Part shown: positions 1 through 9,695 of the stretch, in pieces
How positions within the stretch are numbered: the first letter of the stretch is position 1
Layout of the letters: the number at the start of each line of letters is the position of its first letter
From: Thalassia testudinum
Lineage: Eukaryota > Streptophyta > Magnoliopsida > Alismatales > Hydrocharitaceae
DNA: 64,000 bases
Assembly: GCA_037157565.1 (NCBI GenBank)
Contig: JAZHRO010000013.1
Location: 112,978,001 to 113,042,000, forward strand
Direction of reading: 5' to 3'
Made by a program: the position numbers and the translations under genes
The notes under the pieces: model-generated
Seen by the model: the letters and a program-made list of their open reading frames with translations, nothing else
The model's database searches: none
Told to the model about the DNA's origin: nothing

Positions 1-1143
1 GGCCAAGATATGTTTCAAGGCCGAGTGGTCGATATAGATGATGACACGAGAACCTAATGGCTATGCCCTGAATTTTTCTAAAGTGAAAACTATGGCTAGC
101 AATTATTTTTCAGTAGCAGTGTAGTTTCTCTGGGCCTCATCCAGAGTCTTGCTAGAATAGTAAATCACAGAGGGCTTTTTCTCATTCTTTTGACCCAAGA
201 TAGCCTCGACGGCATAATTAGATGCATCAGCCATAATCTTAAATGGGCTATCCAGACTGGTGGTTGCAACACTGGGGCACAAGTGACGGCCGTTTTTAAT
301 AAATCAAATGCCTTACGACTTGATTCATCAAACTTGAATGGTGTGTCTTTGGCCAGAAAGTTACTCAAGGGCCGAGCAACCTTTGAGAAATCCTTAATGA
401 ATCTTCTGTAAAAACCCACATGCCCAAGGAAAGAGAGAATCTATTCTGCAGATGTAGGTGAAGGAAGTCTAGAGATAGCATCCACCTTAGCTTTATCAAC
501 TTCAATACCCCGACTAGAGACCACGTGACCCAGGATAACGCCTTCCTGAGTCATAAAGTGGATCTTTTCCTAGCTAAGGACCAGTCGTGTTTTGATCATC
601 TCTAGAGGATCAATTCCAGGTTAGCCAGGTAGGACTCAAAAGAATCTCCGAAAATGGAGAAATCATCCATGAATACCTCAAGACAATCTCCCACCATGTC
701 AGAAAAGATGGCCAGCATGCACTTTTGAAAAGTTGCAGGCGTATTGCAAAGCTCGAACGACATTCTATGGAAAGCAAAGGTTCCGTAGGGACATGTGAAA
801 GTTGTCTTTTCCTGGTCTTCAGGATGGATAGGGACTTGGTTATATCCCAAATAACCGTCTAGGAAGCAAAAATATTTTTGCCAGCTAACCTTTCAGGGAT
901 TTGATCGATGAATGGCAAGGGAAAGTAATCCTTTTTAGTGGTTGTGTTCAGCTTCCTATAGTCAATAAAGACTCTCCAAGCAAAAGCTGAACGAGTAGTG
1001 AAGGTTTCCCCTTTCTCATTAGTCATAACGGTTATTCCCACCTTCTTGGGAATAATTTGAATAGGACTAACCCATGGACTATCTGAGATTGGGTAAATAA
1101 TCCTAGCAACGAGCCACTTGATTATCTCCTTCTTGACCACTTC
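1..1143 (-). pseudogene. M0 element: degraded Athila-type reverse transcriptase and RNase H
   Basis: Reading leftward on the minus strand, this encodes the RT and the start of RNase H of a Ty3/gypsy polyprotein. RT would copy the element RNA and RNase H would remove it. Visible motifs are IIKWLVARIIYPISDSPWVS and the DYRKLN block (859-1140), FTCPYGTF and the catalytic FMDD (602-850), [17 protein letters not shown] (about 370-419) and [14 protein letters not shown] (near position 150). The frame is broken several times: stops near 850 and 613, a TAG at 570-572, and a frameshift near 240. The rest of RNase H, the integrase and the 3' LTR lie left of the window. Family assignment is firm because whole blocks match the intact C1 element; it cannot make an active enzyme. 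Confidence 0.9.
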
Positions 1144-2166
1144 TCACATATTCAAGTTTAGTCTCCTTTGCATTTCGCGAGAAGGGCAGGATCCATCTTC
1201 CATGAAAATACGATGATTACAATAAGATGGCTCGATCCCCCTAAGGTCATGGATGGTCCAACCAATTGCCTCCTTGTTGTTCTTAAGGACCTTAATTAAC
1301 CTCGATTCTTGCTCTTTAGTCAAATCATCACTAATAATTACAGGGAGCATGTTTTCAGGTCTTAAGAACTCATATTTCAAATTTTTGGGCAATGGTTTTA
1401 ATTCTAGCTGGGGTGGGTTTAGAATAGAAGGTAGGGAGGATGCTGATGAAGATTCATCAGGACAATCCAGTGGAAGAGGCTGGGAATGAACAAAATCAAC
1501 AGCCTCTTCTGGATGTGGCAGGTCTACCACGAAGGGTTGTGGGTTGGGTTCACTAAAGTTGGTGGAGGCCTCGAGTGCACTGATTGTCATACAAGTCTCA
1601 AGATCCTGATCCTCGAGCTCCTCAATGAATCCATAATCCTCAAATCCTCTTATCGCCTTAAAAATATCCAGAGTTGCTTTCTTATCCCCAAAGGTGATCT
1701 CCATACTGCTGCTTTCATAGTTTATGTTGGCCTTGGAGGTAGCTAGGAAAGGATGCCCCAGAATGATGGGCGTGTTCCTCAAATCATTAGGTACATCCAT
1801 GTCAAGGACGAGGAAATCTACAGGAAAATAGAAATTCTTGACCTTGACAATTACATCCTCCATAACGCCTCTCGGAGTGGTGACCGAACGGTCTGCTAAT
1901 TGTAGCGTTATTGAGGTTGTCTTTTGTTCACCTAACCCAAACCTCTCATAAAGAGAAGTCGGGATTAGGTTGATGGATGCACCTAGGTTCAATAGTGCCC
2001 TATCAAAAGTGTATTCCCTAATAACACATGATATCAAGGGGGCACCTGGATCTTTCTTCTTTTGAGGAAGGTGATGCAGGATAACAGAACTTGCCTGCTC
2101 AGAGAGAATCACCTTCCTCGTAGTGGGATCTCTCGGCTTATACTTTTGGGTACACAGTTCTTTCAA
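1144..2166 (-). pseudogene. M0 element: Athila-type protease and linker
   Basis: An uninterrupted 340-codon stretch covers the end of gag, the aspartic protease and the linker into RT. The protease normally cuts the Gag-Pol polyprotein. The active-site block reads RALLNLGASINLIP where C1 has LLDLGSS, so the catalytic aspartate (residue 60 of this stretch, plus-strand 1987-1989) is asparagine. The second conserved block, IILGHPFLATSKANI, follows about 70 residues later. The linker carries the QASSVILHHLPQKKKDPGAP block shared with C1. The stretch ends at MQRRLNLNM, the entry to RT, just before a stop. Although long and open, it lacks the catalytic residue and is part of a dead element. Confidence 0.85.
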
Positions 2167-4177
2167 GAATTTAGCGTAAGCTGGGATATGCTTAATAGCA
2201 TTGAGTGGAATATTTATCTCTACGCTCTTGAATAACTTCGGGAGCTTCTCATTGCTGTCTATGGTTTTCTTCTTTCAAGTTTTCAATAGGGCCTCAGGGA
2301 ACGGGATATGGGTGCTATTTTTAATTTTCGATCCCTGGGCCTTATTGTCTTCTTCAACCTCCTCCTTCTCTTTCTCAAGCTCCCTAGGGTTTTGACTTCT
2401 AGAAGGTAATTTAGGGTTCTGGGTTTGCTTCCCACTTCTTAAGGTGACGGTGTTCGCAGAGGCATAAGGGTTTGGATCTTGAGGTGGATTAGTGAAGATT
2501 GGAGGGCCTTGGTTGGTCATGTAACTAGAAGAAGAAGATGAGGGACCCTACTCAACTACCTGAGCATGTGCATGTGGGTCCCTTTGATTCCCGTACCCTT
2601 GGCTCTATTGCCCTGATTTTGCACATTACGCGGGTTGGGTACGGGTTGAGATGGTAGAGATCCGGGTTGTCAGGTGTTAGCAATTAACCCAGATTACAAG
2701 TTACCTAATGATGTCTTCATTTGCTGCATAAGCTGAGGCATAGACCCTTGCATTTCTACCATCTACCGATTTAACTCTGCCTGCCCTGCAGATTGTTGGA
2801 CGTTCCAAGATGGCTGAGTAACCAGTCTCGGGGGCAATTGGGTGTATACTTGACCCTGACCCATAGGTCTTTGAGATGCATAGTTGCTGGGTTGAGTTTG
2901 GGTCTGTTGCCCCTGACTTTTCCAGGAGAAGTTAGGGTCGTTCCTCCAGCCCGAGTTATAAGTGTTGGAATATGGGTTGGACCAAACATTCTCCTACATT
3001 GCATACACATCCTCATAGGTCGAGGGTGGAGAGAAGGAAGGATCAGAAAAACTAGGATCAAAGGCCCCACTTTGGAACCCATAAGGTTCCGAGAAATCCT
3101 GGCTTACAGGTTGAGCCGATTCAAGTTGGTTCATGAACTCTCGCCCCATGGGAGCTCGCGAGGAATGGAATCCCGAATTCTGGGATTGAGTAGGTATAGA
3201 AGTGTTTCCTGAATTACTAGACATCCATTCTTCCATTCTCTTAGCAACCAAGTCCATTTTAGCCAGTTTATTACAAATCAATTCCATGTCAAATGAATGG
3301 GAATCTTGGATCTCATTAGCACTTGACTTGGGTTGTTGGGACCGGTTAAATGCATCCATGGAGGCGTGATTAATTGAGTTCTTGCTCATTTCCTCAAACA
3401 GGTCGTATGGGCTATCTGCATCCCTGTTGAGGAAATTGCCTCCGTAGGAAGTGTCCATGTGATTACGGAGTTGCTCCACCAACCCGTGGTAGAAAATCTA
3501 CACGAGTTGCCATTTCAGCACCTTGTGGTGTGGACATTTCCTCAAAAGTTCCTGGAATCGCTCCCAGGCACCATGAAATCATTCCCGCTGCCGTTGGGCG
3601 AAAGTGGTAATCGCCCATCACAAGGCATTGGTCCTTCTGATAGGGAAGAATTTCTTCAAGAAAGCCGACTTAAGAGCATTCCAAGTTTCAATCGGCCTTC
3701 CTATAGTTCGGTACCAATGTGCGGCCTTATCCCTGAGAGAGTGGGGGAAGAGCCTCATGATCATTTTCTCTTTATTCACATTCCTTGCTTTGGTGGTTTG
3801 AACCAGAGTGGTTAGATCCTCCAAGTGCAGGAATGGGTCTTCTGGGCCAAGCCCATGAAAATGCTTAATCAAGCTTAAGACTTGGGGCTTGATTCTATGT
3901 CTCTGACGGGAATCATGACACTGGGACGTTCCCCATAGTTTGAAGGATCATAAATATCCTTCAAGGGCTGAGCGCCCTAACCATTCATACGTTGGAACCA
4001 TTGCTGAATCTGCTGCAATTCTTCCAACTGCCTCTGAATCAGCTCCTGCTAGTTCGAGGGCTGGGGAGGTGGTTGTTGATCAGCCATGGGGTTTGCTTGG
4101 CTAAAGCTTAACCTCCACCTCTGAGAATGGTCTGAAGGTCCTTCCAATCTAGGGTTCAATGACTACCTTCTAAGCAT
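2167..4177 (-). pseudogene. M0 element: degraded Athila-type gag
   Basis: Minus-strand remains of the capsid polyprotein. The capsid (retrotransposon gag) domain is recognised in pieces: HFHGLGPEDPFLHLEDLTTL and FPHSLRDKAAHWYRTIGRP (3618-3872), then SYGGNFLNRDADSPYDLFEE (near 3400). The proline/glutamine-rich C-terminal half follows (2275-3480). The start is placed at ATG 4177 because the next codons read M-L-R-R-stop-S-L-N-P, matching the MFGRRSQNP start of C1 and MFGRRSLRP of element M; a second ATG (MADQQPPPQP) lies at 4087. Several stops and frameshifts separate the blocks. Non-functional. Confidence 0.8.
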
Positions 4178-5409
4178 GCATTGGAAGGAAGTTGGAAGGA
4201 TGGGGAAGGAAGGGAACCCTGCAACAAAAGAATACAAGCCTGTCCTTAGATGGGGTATCCTAAGGTCTACTGACTCTCAGAATCTGTCCTAAGATTATGG
4301 ACGATTTACTCTACTTATGTCCAGGTAATCCGGCCAATTAGGAGGGACTAAGGAGAAGGTTCTTCCTTTGGCTTGCACCTCCGGTTCCTAGTGTACCCCC
4401 CAGCCGCGGTCGTTTGACGCTACTCCTCTAGCTAGACATCAGATTGACTAGTATAAGAAGGTTAATCATGAATAATCTCAATCTGGATCCCGATGAGCGA
4501 ATGAATCCTTAGGGCCAACGTCTAATTGATTTTAGTTAGGCTTGGGAAATTGGTGCTCTGGAATTTGATGGGCCGTTAATGGGTTGTTCCCTTAATGATT
4601 TGTTTGAGAATGTGTGAATGTTCACAACCAAGAGGTTTTTAAGCAAGATTATTAATGATGAGGTGAGTTTTAGGGTTCGAATCTTGCTTAATAGCTTTTA
4701 GGATTCACATATTAGGTGTTTTCAACGAAGTTTTGTGAGGCAAACCAAGTTTGTTTTTGAAAGCACGTGTTCAAGTATTTTCCTTTAGAAATCAAGAAAA
4801 ATATGGAGTGCCTGGCTTGACCTAGTTATTGAATCCTATGGGGTAGCTACAGAATAAACCTCTTTTAGATTAGGTGGTGCAGCCCAAACAATTCAATCAA
4901 TCAGCTTAAATGCACCATCGATTAAGGCACACAAAAAGGTGATTAACCTAATATAATTTCTACTCTTTTATGTGTTAAATTCTTGTATCGGGTCCACAGG
5001 TCGGAACCCCAGTTGAGTAGATGAAAATCAAGTTCGATTATGTGCCTCAAATGTGGGTGTATGAAGTGTGTATATTGATTCGTCCCACAGAAAATATCTT
5101 TTTGTATTTTTTTTTATTTTAAATGCGGGGGTGAGGTGGATCAAGGTGGCAAACAGGACAAACAATTCTATCCTAGGGTTTATGCAAACTCCTAAGTAGA
5201 TTATGTCTTGGTTATGAGTGCGGCGAAATGAACTAGTAGGGGGAATGTGGGGGACACTTACAGAGTACTCTACCCGCACTTTATCTCAGCCTACCACATT
5301 TGGATCTCCAAGCAAGGGTACCAGCAAGATAGTAGATCAAAGACAAGCGAGGTTAGTGCTATGTAAATGCAAAGAAGCATAGTAACCAATAAAGTAAATT
5401 CCGTTGCCT
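4178..5409 (-). other. M0 untranslated leader between PBS and gag
   Basis: About 1.2 kb without a convincing reading frame lies between the PBS and gag. Long leaders of this kind also occur in C1 (1.4 kb), P3 (1.6 kb) and M (0.95 kb). Packaging and dimerisation signals would be expected here, but I cannot point to one. The stretch around 4860-4960 (TGGTGCAGCCCAAACAATT on the plus strand) resembles the reverse complement of the P2 leader near 20940-20980. Confidence 0.6.
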
Positions 5410-5426
5410 CCCCAACAACGGTGCCA
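5410..5426 (-). other. M0 primer-binding site, tRNA-Asp type, decayed
   Basis: Minus strand reads TGGCACCGTTGTTGGGG. The exact complement of the plant tRNA-Asp(GTC) 3' end is TGGCGCCGTTGCCGGGG, so there are three changes; the first removes a CpG. It lies three bases inside the LTR boundary at 5430, as a PBS should. Confidence 0.85.
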
Positions 5427-6140
5427 AAATGATCGCACGGGTTTCGCGTGTTTGAAGTTAGGGTTACGAGTAACTCGTCGTCGTAGTTGCAAAACTCGTG
5501 ATCAAATAAAATTTATACCGAAACTCCAAGGGAGTCCTAGGTCGAACACAGGGAGGCAACGTTTAATTTAATTGAAAACTGCGCTTCATTTTGTTTCTTT
5601 TTGGTATTTTTGGATTTTTTAATTTTTTTGTATTTTTGAAAGAAGAAGACAAGCAGAATAAATCACAAGATAAAGATGGAACAAATATGATATATATATA
5701 TATAACTCCAACATTGATTACAATAAACTATGAAAGCATAAAAAGAGAGGGGGGTGAGAAGAAATCTCTCGAATCGGCTGTTCGGCGAGACGACGGTGCC
5801 TGGCGGAAGCTCGGACGAAGGAGGTGAGGAGCGAGATGACGGAGGTGAGATGCAAGAGGATGTCAGGTAGAGGAAAGCTTCGATGTGGCTCCGGAATGGA
5901 GGTGAGAAGGTAGAGATGATCTGCTATCGGAATGGAGGTGGGGGGACGGTTTCAAGGTTACCTATGAATGGGGATGGGAAGATGGATGAATATTTGGTGA
6001 GGCAGAGGTTTGCTACACTAATAGGAGCCTTGGGAGCTTGAGAGTAAGCTCTAACAGAGCATTGGTTGGCTTGCTAGAGCTTGGGTGTAGGTGAAAGTAG
6101 AGTAGGTAGAGATGGCTAGGAAGGGAGGGGGTGTAGGTCC

Positions 6141-6147
6141 TTTTATA
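6141..6147 (-). promoter_or_regulatory. TATA box in M0 LTR
   Basis: Minus strand reads CACTATAAAAGG about 710 bp before the LTR end. The older copy at 8152-9316 keeps CACTATATAAACC at the equivalent place (8288-8295), which supports it as the LTR promoter. Confidence 0.5.
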
Positions 6148-6512
6148 GTGGAGAAGAAGAGGCAAAAATAGGTATGGGACCATTAGTGACCTCCAGGCTA
6201 TCGTTGGAACTGTCGCTGTAGACAACTGATGCCCGCTCATGCCCACAACTAGCTTTGCTGGTGCATGAAGAATTAGCGACGGCTGTAAGCATCGTTGTTT
6301 GTCCAGCTCATGCGTCGCTGTAGGTTGGCGCCAACTAGGCACTCACCCGCCCCAAGCTCCACTGGCGCTGCACTGTGCTGTGCCCGTTCATGCGCGTGGA
6401 TTGCGCGGCAGCCCGCTGGTGTGCATGCTGGCATGTGCTGGCGTGCGCACACACGCTGCTGGTGCGTGCTGGCATGTGCTAGCGTGCACGCTGGATTGAG
6501 AATGGGGGGGCA

Positions 6513-6572
6513 GTGGGGATTTGAACCCTCGCCCCTCCCTTGTGAACCGCTGCTTTACCCGCTGCGCCAAGC
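6513..6572 (-). other. tRNA-like segment inside M0 LTR
   Basis: On the minus strand, an A-box-like TTGGCGCAGCGGG is followed about 45 bases later by a B-box-like GGGTTCAAATCCC. Spacing and content resemble the internal Pol III promoter of a tRNA or the head of a tRNA-derived SINE. No full cloverleaf is evident, so it is not called a tRNA gene. Similar segments sit in the same sense orientation in the LTRs at 8152-9316 and 18709-20424. Confidence 0.5.
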
Positions 6573-7030
6573 CTGCATGTGCATCGCGAGGAGGAATTTG
6601 CGGTTGCATGGTGCGGCGAGCTCTCAGCCATTGGATTTTCATCCAACTGCTGAGATCACTTGATAGGCAGCCTTTGAAGATGTGGCGCGTGGCTTGGGTG
6701 CTCCAGTTGGTGCCACGTGGCTCCATCTGGACCATCACACTTCATTGCTTGCAGAGGATGCCACGGTGCCCGGATTGAGGTGATTTCTACGTTGTCGGAC
6801 TACGATCGTTGCTCCAGATCCATCTGTTCGGTTGGATTTTTATCCGAAGTCCGTAAGGATGTCGCATTGCCTCCTAGCCATATAAAATGAAGGAATTAAT
6901 ATACAAAACATACAACTATCCTAAATGCCATGTAATGGATGTTATGCAATATTTATAACATGATATCCAATACTAAGCCTAGGAACTATCATAAATAAGC
7001 AATTTATCATGAATTCATGTGTGTTTATCA

Positions 7031-8151
7031 CACACCCTCACACAGAAAATCACCGCCACCGTCACACTTGCCGATCCCTGGCGATCCTGCCGAACACTTT
7101 TGACAGGGCCAAAAGCTCGTTTTGCTTGTTTCAGGTGTCAAGCTTTGGCCACCATTAGTAGGTAAGCCTCAAGCTTGCTTGAAGCCTTCTTCAGCACTTG
7201 CAGCTCTAGGTAACCATCCTAGGCATCGTGGAACAACTCTAGGAAGGGTCCCAGTATGCCAATTGAAGGCGTCGTCCTCAGCAGCTGCTCCAATTGGAGA
7301 TCTCATCACTACAGCAGCACATGCGTAGATGGGCATCGCCTTTAGTGCCACATCGGTAGCTGACGAAGCGCCTTGCGGATATAAAAGGAATTGTGCCTTA
7401 GCCCCATTGCCTCAGTGAGCACAGGGTGAGGTCCCTCACCGCGTGCGCACGCACGCCCTCCCCCGTGCTCGTGCCTAGCGGGTCTGGGCTTGGTCCGCTT
7501 ACCTGGATACCCAGGTCAGGTCTGGTTTCCTGGTTCTAAGGAAGGAAGAAGAGAAAAAGGAGAGGAGAGAGGGGGGTTTTTCTCTGCTGCCCTCCTCTCA
7601 AATCTTATGAGATCTGAAAGAGGCCTTTGCCTCTGCTGGCGTGCTGAGTCCTGTGCTATGCATTCTCTGAGGCTAAGGAAAAAGAGAAGAGAAGAAGAGA
7701 GAAGCTTGTGCCTCTCCCTAAGGCTTGAAGAGAAAGAGAGGAAGAGGCCTTTGCCTCTATTAAGGCATCTGAGCACCTATTCTGTCGTCTGATATCTGCT
7801 GATACCTTGGTTTTGTTGGTTAAATTGAGATTTTCTTGGCTTATATAATTATGTTACTTTGAGTAGCTTGTAATGCTTAACATTGTAGGGTAATTTGGTG
7901 ATTCAAATCACCATTTAACCCTCTTCTTTTTGCACATTACTATTGGAAATTTTTTCTATATCATTTTGAATCAATATTGATTGCAATCGGTCATATCTTT
8001 TATCTAGAATTGTGATTTTGAGATCGAATTGCCACTTGCTCCCAGCGAACAACCTCGGATTTCTTTCGAGTATAAATTTTATTTTATTTTTGCACTGATT
8101 CAAACTATACTGCAACGCGATATTTTAAAACCCATTTCAGAGCAACAAACA
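7031..8151 (+). repeat. Right part of an M-family LTR, plus orientation, interrupted by M0
   Basis: This is the reverse-complement equivalent of 49334-50450, the 3' part of the LTR of element M. Shared blocks include TCACACACCCTCACAC at the left edge, GTGCCACATCGGTAG, GATATAAAAGG, and the end TTTCAGAGCAACAAACA. The similarity starts exactly where the M0 LTR ends, so M0 most simply inserted into it; its left part would lie left of the window. Confidence 0.7.
7345..7386 (+). promoter_or_regulatory. USE-like element plus TATA box in M-family LTR
   Basis: GTGCCACATCG (7345-7355) differs by one base from the plant snRNA upstream sequence element RTCCCACATCG. TATAAAA starts at 7380, 35 bases after the start of the first motif. 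The same pair at the same spacing occurs at 50132/50097 and 29047/29012 on the minus strand. Function as a promoter is inferred. Confidence 0.55.
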
Positions 8152-9316
8152 ATAGGAACATCACACTAATAGGAGGCCTTTGGAGCTTGGGACTAAGCTC
8201 TAAGGGAGCTTTGGTAGGCTACTAGAGCTTTGGAATAGGTGGGAGTAGAGTAGGTAGAGATGGTTTAGAACGAGAGAGGTCATGGGGTTTATATAGTGGA
8301 GGAATGGAGGGCTTTTGCATGCCTGGGTCTTTAGTGACATTTAAAACATTGTTAAAGACCCGTTGGGGGTGTTGCTACACATTCAAGCGCCTTTGCTGGC
8401 ATGAGGAGGTTCGGATGCAGTTGCGTAGTGCACGGAGGACTTCCGTCGTTGGATCAGGCGTGGAGGGCTGAGATTGTGAGGAGGAAGCGCCTGGTTGATG
8501 GAGTTTGAATCCTACACTCAATGGCAGTCATTGGATCTTTCATCGCACGGCTGAGGGGCGTCTGTGGATCGTGCCTTCGCTAGTTTGAACGCATGGGGAT
8601 TGTGCGGCTCGAAGATCCGACATCCGAGAGTGCATCCAGTCATCTTAAATGAGCACCTATGATTGAGCACGTTCGATCTGGTGTGCGTCCTTGCGTATCG
8701 GCACTGTAGTAGGTGTGGAGGATTGTGGCTCGAACTCGCACCTATCGTTTGAGGAGCAGGTGTGCTACCGTTTGGCCAATGTGCTGGATAGTCGTGTGGA
8801 GAGCTGTGCGGTCGCGCACCTCAATCATTGGATGAAGATCCAATAGTCAAGTTGAAGTCTTTGTTGCTATGCTTTGGAGGGGAGAACCGACCAATGTAGC
8901 ATGTGTATCAGTCATTGGATTGAGATCCAACAGATGGGATCGTTCCTTGCGTGAAGCTGGGGTGCGATGGCTCAGGTGGGGTGGCCTGATTGGTGCCACG
9001 TGGTTCTATCTGGATTGTCCATCTTCTTATTCTTCTAGAGGGTGCCACGAAGCTTGGATTAGGGTGATTTTCGCATTGATAGACTACCTTCATCACTTCG
9101 GATCCATCTGTATGGTTGGATTTTTTATCCAAAGCCTGTAAAAATGTCGCACTGCCCCCTGGCCATATAAAATGTTGGAATTAATATACAAAATATACAA
9201 ACTATCCTAAATGCAATGCAATGAATGTTATGCAATATTTATACTATGATATGCAATGCTATGCCTAGAAACTATCATAAATAAGCATTTTATCATGAAT
9301 TCATGTGTGTTTATCG
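8152..9316 (-). repeat. Older M0-family LTR fragment
   Basis: Aligns with 6010-7030 of the M0 LTR (for example CACACTAATAGGAGGCC at the left and ATCATGAATTCATGTGTG at the right) but is more diverged. The minus-strand start is CGATAAACACAC, so the canonical TG is now CG. The 3' part of the LTR is missing on the left, where the M-family LTR begins. Contains a TATA box (8288-8295) and a tRNA-like segment (8725-8780). Confidence 0.7.
8725..8780 (-). other. tRNA-like segment inside older M0-family LTR
   Basis: Minus strand shows A-box-like TTGGCCAAACGGTAGCAC and B-box-like GAGTTCGAGCC about 40 bases apart, with a possible anticodon stem between them. Two TTGGAT/ATCCAA hairpins (8915-8930 and 8828-8843) lie just upstream on the same strand. 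Confidence 0.5.
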
Positions 9317-9651
9317 GCTACCATGCAGCTAAGATGAGCTGAATGGAGCTGGAAGGAGCTAAACTTAACCAAAGTGAGCTGATATCTAGCTGAGATGAGA
9401 TGGATCCAGCTAGGGTTCAGTTGATCTATACTTCTTCACTTTCTTCCTTCTTGATTGCTAGGGTTTTAAGCATTTGAACATCTTAACCTTAACACTCAAG
9501 TAAAGATGTAAAAAAAAACAAAAAGAATGCAATGCATGCCTAATCCTACGTTATGCCTAAATGCAACCCAGAAATTTGTTTGCAGAGTTAAAAAGCTAAG
9601 AGCTAGATCTATTTTAGGTCATAAGAATGATGATAAACTAGCATTTATAAA
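9317..9651 (-). repeat. Fragment of a GAGCT-rich LTR, minus orientation
   Basis: The reverse complement starts near TTATAAATGCTAGTTTATC and continues CATCATTCTTATG, like the LTR starts at 21530 and 57509. Leftward it enters sequence dense in AGCT words (9320-9420). It is the first part of an LTR, cut off at 9317 by the M0-family LTR. Confidence 0.65.
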
Positions 9652-9695
9652 CACTCATTAACATGGCATGGAAATCACTAGTTTAAGGAAAACAA

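Larger units (their letters stand above)
5430..7030 (-). repeat. 5' LTR of element M0 (Athila)
   Basis: About 1.6 kb. On the minus strand it begins TGATAAACACACATGAATTC (7030) and ends GCGATCA (5430), giving TG...CA termini directly outside the PBS. A U5-like block with a TTCGA core lies at 5536-5560, a TATA box at 6141-6147 and a tRNA-like segment at 6513-6572. Positions 6010-7030 align with the older copy at 8152-9316. The right flank (7031 onward) is part of another LTR, so M0 was inserted into that LTR. The partner LTR is outside the window. Confidence 0.8.
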
